Positions 5,827-9,832 of a stretch of 9,832 nt of DNA are shown piece after piece. Source of the stretch: Pseudomonadota bacterium (GTDB lineage Bacteria > Pseudomonadota > Gammaproteobacteria > Xanthomonadales > Xanthomonadaceae); the NCBI GenBank assembly GCA_023425225.1, contig JAFADB010000311.1:1-9832 (forward strand), in the 5' to 3' direction. Every line of letters starts with the position of its first letter. Position 1 is the first letter of the stretch. Both the position numbers and the translations under genes were made by a program. A model generated the notes under the pieces. It made no database searches and had not been told where the DNA came from. It saw only the letters and a list, made by a program, of their open reading frames with translations.

Positions 5827-8035
5827 CGCCCGCCCGCGCCTGCGCCCGCCGACCGGTATGGCGCCAGCCCGGATGGCTTGCACGCTGCTGCTGTTCGCCG
5901 GCATCTCCAGCTTCGCCGCCTCCGCCCAGGATGTCGCGTTCGACCGCTGCCTGGCCGGCCTGCGCGAGGCGGCCGCGGCGCAGGGCGTGCAGGCGGCCAG
6001 CTTCGCCCGCTTCACCGCCGGCCTGCAGCCGGATCCGGGCGTACTGCCGCTGCTCGACGCGCAACCCGAGTTCACCACCCCGATCTGGGATTACCTGGCC
6101 GCGCTGGTCGACGAGGAACGCGTGGCCGACGGCCGCGCCATGCTCGCCAGGCACCGCGAACTGCTGCAACGCGTCGCCTCGGAGTACGGTGTGGATCCGG
6201 CCACCGTTGTCGCGGTCTGGGGCGTGGAGAGCGACTACGGCCGCGTGTTCGGCAAGCGCCCGCTGCTGACCTCGCTGGCCACGCTCTCGTGCGCAGGCCG
6301 CCGCCAGCCGTTCTTCCGCGGCGAGTTCATCGCCCTGCTCAAGCTGCTGCAATCCGGCGACGTGCAGGCCGACGGCCTCACCGGCTCCTGGGCCGGCGCC
6401 TTCGGCCACACCCAGTTCATGCCCTCGACCTACGCCCGCATCGCCGTGGACGGCGACGGCGACGGTCGCCGCGACCTGGTCGCCAGCATCCCCGACGCGC
6501 TCGCCTCCACCGCCAACTATCTCAAGCGCGCCGGCTGGCGCAGCGGCCAGCCGTGGGGCGTGGAGGTGAAGCTGCCGGCCGGCTTCGATCCCGCGCTGGC
6601 CGGGCGCACCAAGCGCCGGCCGCTGTCCGAATGGAACGCGCGCGGCGTGCGCCGGCTGGACGGCAGCGCCGTCGCGACGCCATCGCTCCCGGCCGATGCC
6701 GCCGCCGCGCTGCTGCTGCCGGCCGGCGCCACCGGTCCGGCGCTTCTGGTGTTCCGCAACTACGACGCGATCTACGCCTACAACGCTGCCGAGAGCTACG
6801 CGCTGGCGATCGCCACCCTGTCCGACCGCCTGCGCGGCGACAACGGGCTGGCCACGCCGTGGCCCACCGACGATCCTGGCCTGGGCCGCGCGCAGCGCCG
6901 CGAACTGCAGACCCTGCTGCTCGCCCGCGGCCACGACATCGGCCAGGCCGACGGCCTCATCGGCAGCGCCAGCCGCCGCGCGATCCAGGCCGAGCAGCAG
7001 CGCCTGGGCCTGCAGCCGGCCGACGGTCGCGCCGGCCGCCGCATCCTCCAGGCCCTGCGCGATGCGCCGGCCACTACGCCGCCGCCGCTTCCTGTGCCCA
7101 CGCGCTTCAAGTTGCCCGGCAACTACCCCGCGCTCCTTCACTCCACCGTTTCACGGAACAGCAAGATGCCCGATATCGAAGGCCTGGCCACAGGCGATTT
7201 CCACGGTTTCCCCTCGCTGCTGGTCAGCACGCCGCACTCCACCGCAGCCATCAGCCTGTTCGGCGGCCAACTGTTGTCCTTCGTGCCGGCCGGCAGCGAA
7301 GACGTGCTGTGGCTGTCGCCATTGGCCAAACAGCCGCCCACGCCGATCCGCGGCGGCACCCCCGTGTGCTGGCCGTACTTCGGCCGCCAGGGACAGGCCG
7401 AGGACGTGCCCGCGCACGGCTTCGTGCGCACGCTGCCGTGGCGCCTGCTCGATGCACAGCGCGATGGCGACGGCACCGTCACCCTGGTGCTGGCGCCGCC
7501 GCCGCTCGACCAGCCGGCATTGTCGCTGCGCATGACCGTGCGCATTGGCCGCACCCTCGAACAGCGGCTGGAAACCCGCAACGAGGGCGCCACCGAAGTC
7601 GCCTTCACCCAGGCGCTACACAACTACTTCCGGGTCGGCGACGCCCTGCAGGCCAGCGCCACCGGCCTGGACGGGCTCGACTACCTGGACAAGTTCGAGA
7701 ACTACGCCAGCGCCCACCGCCAGCATGGCGACTGGAGCCTGCGCGAACCGCGCGACCCCGGCCGCAGCGACCGCATCTACACCGGTGCCGGTGGCGACTA
7801 CACGCTCGTCGATCCGGTGCTCGGCCGCCGCATCCGCATCCTCACCGAGGGCAGCCGATCGCTGGTGGCCTGGAACCCGGGCGAGCAGGGCGGCCGCGGC
7901 ATGGCCGACGTCGGCGACGGCTGGCGCCACTACGTCTGCCTGGAGGCGGCCAACGCCGGACCCGACGTGGTGGTGCTCGCGCCCGGCAAGACGCATGTGC
8001 TCAAGCAGAGCTTCGAGGTCCTGCCGCTGCGCTGA
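5816..8035 (+). CDS. MltB-type lytic murein transglycosylase fused in frame to D-hexose-6-phosphate mutarotase
   Basis: A 739-residue open frame without an internal stop. Residues about 16-39 form a signal peptide (ACTLLLFAGISSFAASA). Residues about 42-345 are an SLT_2/MltB-family transglycosylase, which cuts the MurNAc-GlcNAc bond of peptidoglycan to leave 1,6-anhydroMurNAc. The catalytic Glu138 lies in AVWGVESDYG; WAGAFGHTQFMPSTY (192-206) and 'VDGDGDGRRDL' are further family blocks. Residues about 355-415 are a peptidoglycan-binding type 1 domain (LQTLLLARGHDIGQADGLIGSASRRAIQ as two pieces), where such proteins usually end. A proline-rich linker (420-450) then leads into a complete YeaD-like mutarotase (451-739) with AHGFVRTLPW, HNYFRV and the catalytic-type Glu710 in VCLEAANAG. 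A periplasmic enzyme joined to one that acts on cytoplasmic sugar phosphates is odd. ATG 5816 overlaps the SHOCT gene; ATG 5858 or 5873 would also keep a signal peptide. Confidence 0.85.
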   Translation: MAVSARPRLRPPTGMAPARMACTLLLFAGISSFAASAQDVAFDRCLAGLREAAAAQGVQAASFARFTAGLQPDPGVLPLLDAQPEFTTPIWDYLAALVDEERVADGRAMLARHRELLQRVASEYGVDPATVVAVWGVESDYGRVFGKRPLLTSLATLSCAGRRQPFFRGEFIALLKLLQSGDVQADGLTGSWAGAFGHTQFMPSTYARIAVDGDGDGRRDLVASIPDALASTANYLKRAGWRSGQPWGVEVKLPAGFDPALAGRTKRRPLSEWNARGVRRLDGSAVATPSLPADAAAALLLPAGATGPALLVFRNYDAIYAYNAAESYALAIATLSDRLRGDNGLATPWPTDDPGLGRAQRRELQTLLLARGHDIGQADGLIGSASRRAIQAEQQRLGLQPADGRAGRRILQALRDAPATTPPPLPVPTRFKLPGNYPALLHSTVSRNSKMPDIEGLATGDFHGFPSLLVSTPHSTAAISLFGGQLLSFVPAGSEDVLWLSPLAKQPPTPIRGGTPVCWPYFGRQGQAEDVPAHGFVRTLPWRLLDAQRDGDGTVTLVLAPPPLDQPALSLRMTVRIGRTLEQRLETRNEGATEVAFTQALHNYFRVGDALQASATGLDGLDYLDKFENYASAHRQHGDWSLREPRDPGRSDRIYTGAGGDYTLVDPVLGRRIRILTEGSRSLVAWNPGEQGGRGMADVGDGWRHYVCLEAANAGPDVVVLAPGKTHVLKQSFEVLPLR
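7166..8035 (+). CDS. D-hexose-6-phosphate mutarotase module, possibly translated separately from an internal ATG
   Basis: This is the C-terminal part of the fused frame, listed apart because it may be made as its own protein. From the ATG at 7166 it gives 289 residues, close to the usual length of YeaD-type mutarotases, and it begins MPDIEGLATGDFHGFPSLLV as such proteins do. The family interconverts alpha and beta anomers of glucose 6-phosphate and related hexose 6-phosphates in the cytoplasm. Likely active-site residues, in this numbering, are His84 (AHGF), His152 (HNYF) and Glu260 (VCLEAANAG). Upstream of the ATG only a weak GGAAC (7155-7159) could act as a Shine-Dalgarno sequence, and no convincing promoter or terminator separates it from the transglycosylase part. 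The domain assignment is strong; whether it is a separate product is open. Confidence 0.5.
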   Translation: MPDIEGLATGDFHGFPSLLVSTPHSTAAISLFGGQLLSFVPAGSEDVLWLSPLAKQPPTPIRGGTPVCWPYFGRQGQAEDVPAHGFVRTLPWRLLDAQRDGDGTVTLVLAPPPLDQPALSLRMTVRIGRTLEQRLETRNEGATEVAFTQALHNYFRVGDALQASATGLDGLDYLDKFENYASAHRQHGDWSLREPRDPGRSDRIYTGAGGDYTLVDPVLGRRIRILTEGSRSLVAWNPGEQGGRGMADVGDGWRHYVCLEAANAGPDVVVLAPGKTHVLKQSFEVLPLR

Positions 8036-8125
8036 TCCGGCCTGGTGCGGGCACTTGCTGCAGTCGGAAACTCGGACCGAACAGCCGTCAGAAGCGGCAG
8101 TGCCTCTGCCCGGGAAACCTGAACC

Positions 8126-8200
8126 CGTCGTCCCCGCGCAGGCGGGGACCCAGTGCCTTTCGTGCAGATCGCTGCAATCCGGCCTGCGCAGGGAGCGACG
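8126..8200. repeat. 75-bp dispersed inverted-repeat element (REP/MITE-like)
   Basis: The left end reads CGTCGTCCCCGCGCAGGC (8126-8143). The reverse complement of the right end (8182-8200) reads CGTCGCTCCCTGCGCAGGC, so the two ends are near-perfect terminal inverted repeats enclosing about 38 bp. The left end also holds a tight internal hairpin. The 'GTCCCCGC..GCGGGGAC' core followed by CCAGTG is a motif I recognise from dispersed intergenic repeats in Xanthomonadaceae and other proteobacteria. It has no coding capacity. It lies between the convergent mutarotase and BenE genes. Confidence 0.7.
8130..8149. terminator. Hairpin that may act as a bidirectional terminator
   Basis: GTCCCCGC (8130-8137) and GCGGGGAC (8142-8149) form a perfect 8-bp stem with a GCAG loop. 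It lies 95 bp past the mutarotase stop and 89 bp past the BenE stop on the other strand. No U-tract follows on either strand, so termination activity is an inference from strength and position. Confidence 0.35.
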
Positions 8201-8238
8201 AGATCGGCTCTTCTGGAAACGCTTGACTCGAAAACGCG

Positions 8239-9426
8239 CTAGCGCCGCTGCCGCCAGATCAGCAGCGTCAGCGAACCGGCCAACAGGCCCCAGAACGCCG
8301 AGCCGACCCCACCCAGCGTCAGCCCCGAAGCGGTCACCAGGAACGCGATCAGCGCCGGCTCGCGCTCGCGTTCCTCCTTCAGCGCCGTCGCCAGGCTGTT
8401 GCCGATCGTGCCCAGCAGCGCGATGCCGGCGATCGCCATCACCAGCTCGCGTGGGAACGCGGCGAACACCGCCGCCACCGTCGCCCCGAACAGCCCCACC
8501 ACCAGGTAGAACACCCCGGCACTGACCGCGGCCACGTAGCGCCGCGCGGGATCCTCGCTGGCCTCGCGGCCCATGCAGATCGCCGCGGTGATCGCCGCCA
8601 GGTTCAGCGCATAGGCGCCGAACGGCGCCAGCAGCGCGTTCACCACGCCGATCCAGCCGATCGTCGGCGACACAGGCGTGTCGTAGCCGCTGGCGCGGAT
8701 CACCGCCACGCCCGGCAGGTTCTGCGAGGCCATCGTCACCAGCAACAACGGCAGCGCGATGCCGAACAGCGCCTGCCACGACAGCGTCGGCGTCACCCAC
8801 ATCGGCGTGGCCAGCTGCAGGTCCACGCCCTCGAAGTGCATCAGTCCCTTGCCCGCGGCGATGGCGATGCCCACCGCCAGCGTCGCGATCACCGCATAGC
8901 GCGGCAGCAGCCGGCGGCACCCCAGGTAGGTGGCGAACATCGCCAGCGCCATGCCCAGCTGCGTCTGCATCGACACGAACACGTCCAGCCCGAAGCGCAG
9001 CAGCACGCCGGCCAGCATGCCCGAGGCCAGCGATACCGGAATGCGCCGTATCGCCTTCTCGAAGATGCCGGAGAAGCCGGCCAGCGCACCGAGCACGGCC
9101 GCCAGCACGAACGCACCGATCGCATCGGACAGCGCGATGCCGGCGCTGCCGCTGCCGATCAGCATCGCCGCGCCGGGCGTGGACCACGCCGTCACCACCG
9201 GTACCCGGTAGCGCAGCGACAGCCCGATGCAGGTCACTCCCATGCCGAGGCCCAGCGCCCACATCCACGAGCCGATCTGCGCCTGCGAAGCGCCCATCGT
9301 CCTGGCCGCCTCGAACACGATCACCGCCGAGCTGGCAAAGCCCACCAGCACGGTGACGAAGCCCGCGATCACCGCAGGCAGCGAGAGGTCGTGCAGCAGC
9401 GAAGGACGCGCGGGGGAAGCCGACAT
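8239..9426 (-). CDS. benE: BenE-family benzoate/H+ symporter-like transporter
   Basis: A 395-residue, very hydrophobic inner-membrane protein of normal BenE length, with about 11-12 membrane helices. Family landmarks include GFASSAVIVFEAARTMGAS (29-47), VTAWSTPGAAMLIG (78-91), the long helical run around IPVSLASGMLAGVLLRFGLD, LVTMASQNLPGVAVIRASGY (229-248) and 'NLAAITAAICMG' (275-286). BenE proteins are thought to import benzoate with protons. No benzoate-degradation genes (benABCD, catA) are in the window, so the substrate here is unproven; this family is often found alone in Xanthomonadaceae. The start at 9426 gives MSASPARPSLLHDLSLPAVIAG as two pieces, the usual short N-terminal tail before helix 1. 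The frame stays open to 9690, but that stretch is arginine/cysteine-rich and unlike the family. No good Shine-Dalgarno sequence is present. It converges on the mutarotase gene across a 203-bp gap. Confidence 0.88.
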   Translation of the reverse strand: MSASPARPSLLHDLSLPAVIAGFVTVLVGFASSAVIVFEAARTMGASQAQIGSWMWALGLGMGVTCIGLSLRYRVPVVTAWSTPGAAMLIGSGSAGIALSDAIGAFVLAAVLGALAGFSGIFEKAIRRIPVSLASGMLAGVLLRFGLDVFVSMQTQLGMALAMFATYLGCRRLLPRYAVIATLAVGIAIAAGKGLMHFEGVDLQLATPMWVTPTLSWQALFGIALPLLLVTMASQNLPGVAVIRASGYDTPVSPTIGWIGVVNALLAPFGAYALNLAAITAAICMGREASEDPARRYVAAVSAGVFYLVVGLFGATVAAVFAAFPRELVMAIAGIALLGTIGNSLATALKEEREREPALIAFLVTASGLTLGGVGSAFWGLLAGSLTLLIWRQRR

Positions 9427-9526
9427 GGAGGTGCTCGTGGGGAAGTGTCGTCCGGCATTCTCGCCGAAGCGGTGCGCACGCCATTGCCGGACTTCGCCCG
9501 CATCGAACAGACATGGCCGCAGCCAC

Positions 9527-9553
9527 TGTCTTGCACGTTGTGCATGCACGACA
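9527..9553. promoter_or_regulatory. Operator-like 27-bp inverted repeat
   Basis: The left arm TGTCTTGCACG (9527-9537) and the reverse complement of the right arm (9543-9553), TGTCGTGCATG, agree at 9 of 11 positions around a 5-base spacer. A perfect palindrome GTGCATGCAC (9540-9549) lies within it. It is placed between benE and the stable-RNA promoters and could bind a dimeric regulator of either; this is inference. Confidence 0.3.
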
Positions 9554-9597
9554 CATGCGCCGCAGCGGCACGGCCGAGCGCCAGCGGATGCGCGGCG

Positions 9598-9636
9598 AAA
9601 AAAATGTGTTGACGTATTCAGCCAAGGGTATAGACT
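9598..9636 (+). promoter_or_regulatory. Stable-RNA-type promoter P1 with upstream A-tract
   Basis: A run of seven A's (9598-9604) lies just before the -35 TTGACG (9609-9614), as in UP elements. After 16 bases comes TAGACT (9631-9636); the overlapping TATAGA would give a 14-base spacer. GC-rich sequence follows (GCGCGGCCTCG), like the discriminators of growth-rate-controlled rRNA and tRNA promoters. Confidence 0.55.
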
Positions 9637-9715
9637 GCGCGGCCTCGCCAACGAGCTGCGCGCCGCAAGGCCCCGCAACGAAACTGGCAAGCGTCACCAC
9701 CCGGGAGATTGGGTA

Positions 9716-9743
9716 TTGACGGGCAGGAAAAGCCGGCTACAAT
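9716..9743 (+). promoter_or_regulatory. Stable-RNA-type promoter P2
   Basis: TTGACG (9716-9721, 5 of 6 consensus) and TACAAT (9738-9743, 5 of 6) are spaced by 16 bases and followed by the GC-rich discriminator GGGCGGCTC. This is the best promoter match in the window. The expected transcript start is near 9750. Confidence 0.7.
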
Positions 9744-9753
9744 GGGCGGCTCA

Positions 9754-9814
9754 CTTCGACGGAACGCCTCTGGGCGGCACGGCGAAGGGATTCGGAAAGA
9801 CCTCGAAACGAGGT
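9754..9814 (+). other. Structured leader RNA with two hairpins
   Basis: An RNA starting from P2 could fold CTTCG (9754-9758) with CGAAG (9783-9787), with CGCC (9765-9768) pairing GGCG (9773-9776) inside. A second hairpin, ACCTCG (9800-9805) with CGAGGT (9809-9814), is perfect around an AAA loop. Such leaders are typical upstream of rRNA, where they take part in antitermination and RNase processing. Which role applies cannot be told from sequence alone. Confidence 0.45.
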
Positions 9815-9815
9815 G

Positions 9816-9821
9816 TTGACG
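9816..9821 (+). promoter_or_regulatory. -35 box of a possible third promoter P3, cut by the window edge
   Basis: TTGACG recurs exactly 100 bases after the P2 -35 and is followed by an A-rich spacer. Its -10 box would lie just past the end of the window, near 9838, so this promoter cannot be confirmed here. Confidence 0.4.
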
Positions 9822-9832
9822 AAACGAAAAAG

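Larger units (their letters stand above)
9427..9832. other. Non-coding control region between benE and an unseen downstream gene
   Basis: No open frame in these 406 bp looks like a real protein. The left third would hold the benE promoter on the minus strand; GAGAAT on the minus strand near 9462-9457 is a possible -10. The right two thirds carry plus-strand stable-RNA-type promoters and leader structures, listed separately. The driven gene lies beyond 9832. Confidence 0.6.

Noticed and set aside
5675..7141. 488-codon minus-strand open frame opposite the transglycosylase
   Set aside because: Low-complexity shadow of a real gene with no recognisable domain and no start signal.
8126..8200. CRISPR-like repeat
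   Set aside because: There is a single unit with inverted ends and no repeat-spacer periodicity, so it is a REP/MITE-type element.
9427..9690. 88-residue N-terminal extension of BenE
   Set aside because: The extension is rich in arginine and cysteine, unlike the family, and overlaps the stable-RNA promoters.
7616..9700. 694-codon minus-strand open frame covering the mutarotase and benE in another frame
   Set aside because: It crosses the intergenic repeat and two unrelated real genes; its sequence is glycine/arginine-rich and resembles nothing.

Overview
The window is high-GC DNA whose gene content and codon use fit a gammaproteobacterium of the Xanthomonadaceae/Lysobacteraceae (Lysobacter, Luteimonas or Pseudoxanthomonas type). 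That placement is inferred from protein resemblance and from a dispersed palindromic repeat typical of the group; no 16S rRNA lies inside the window to confirm it.

Left part (1-1772). The window opens in the last 48 codons of a family 1 encapsulin shell protein. Converging on it is a minus-strand toxin-antitoxin pair: a 68-residue antitoxin followed, with a 14-bp overlap, by a ParE/RelE-type toxin. The toxin does not end where a ParE should. It runs in frame into a transmembrane helix, a long proline-rich stretch and an unrecognised C-terminal domain with two cysteines, a 353-residue protein in all. This is the most unusual object in the window.

Middle part (1773-5469). Five plus-strand genes follow: a DUF1905 + YdeI/OmpD-associated protein, a small secreted DUF2501 protein, a secreted alpha/beta hydrolase related to prolyl aminopeptidases, GTP cyclohydrolase I (folE), and a YchJ-type SEC-C zinc-motif protein. 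Each has its own -10-like hexamer a short way upstream. For two of them the hexamer lies only 6-7 bases before the ATG, which suggests leaderless mRNAs.

Right part (5470-8238). A small SHOCT-domain membrane protein overlaps by 11 bp the start of a 739-codon open frame. That frame joins a secreted MltB-type lytic murein transglycosylase with a C-terminal peptidoglycan-binding domain to a complete D-hexose-6-phosphate mutarotase (YeaD-like). The two halves belong in different cell compartments, so this is either a recent stop-codon-loss fusion or two proteins made from one frame through an internal ATG at 7166. A 75-bp inverted-repeat element follows.

Far right (8239-9832). A minus-strand BenE-family transporter converges on the mutarotase. 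Upstream of it, pointing out of the window, is a strong stable-RNA-type control region. It has three TTGACG -35 boxes about 100 bp apart, an A-tract before the first, GC-rich discriminators after the first two, and a structured leader. It probably drives an rRNA or tRNA operon just beyond the window. The genes otherwise look like chromosomal housekeeping and accessory genes; I see no phage, insertion sequence or CRISPR array.
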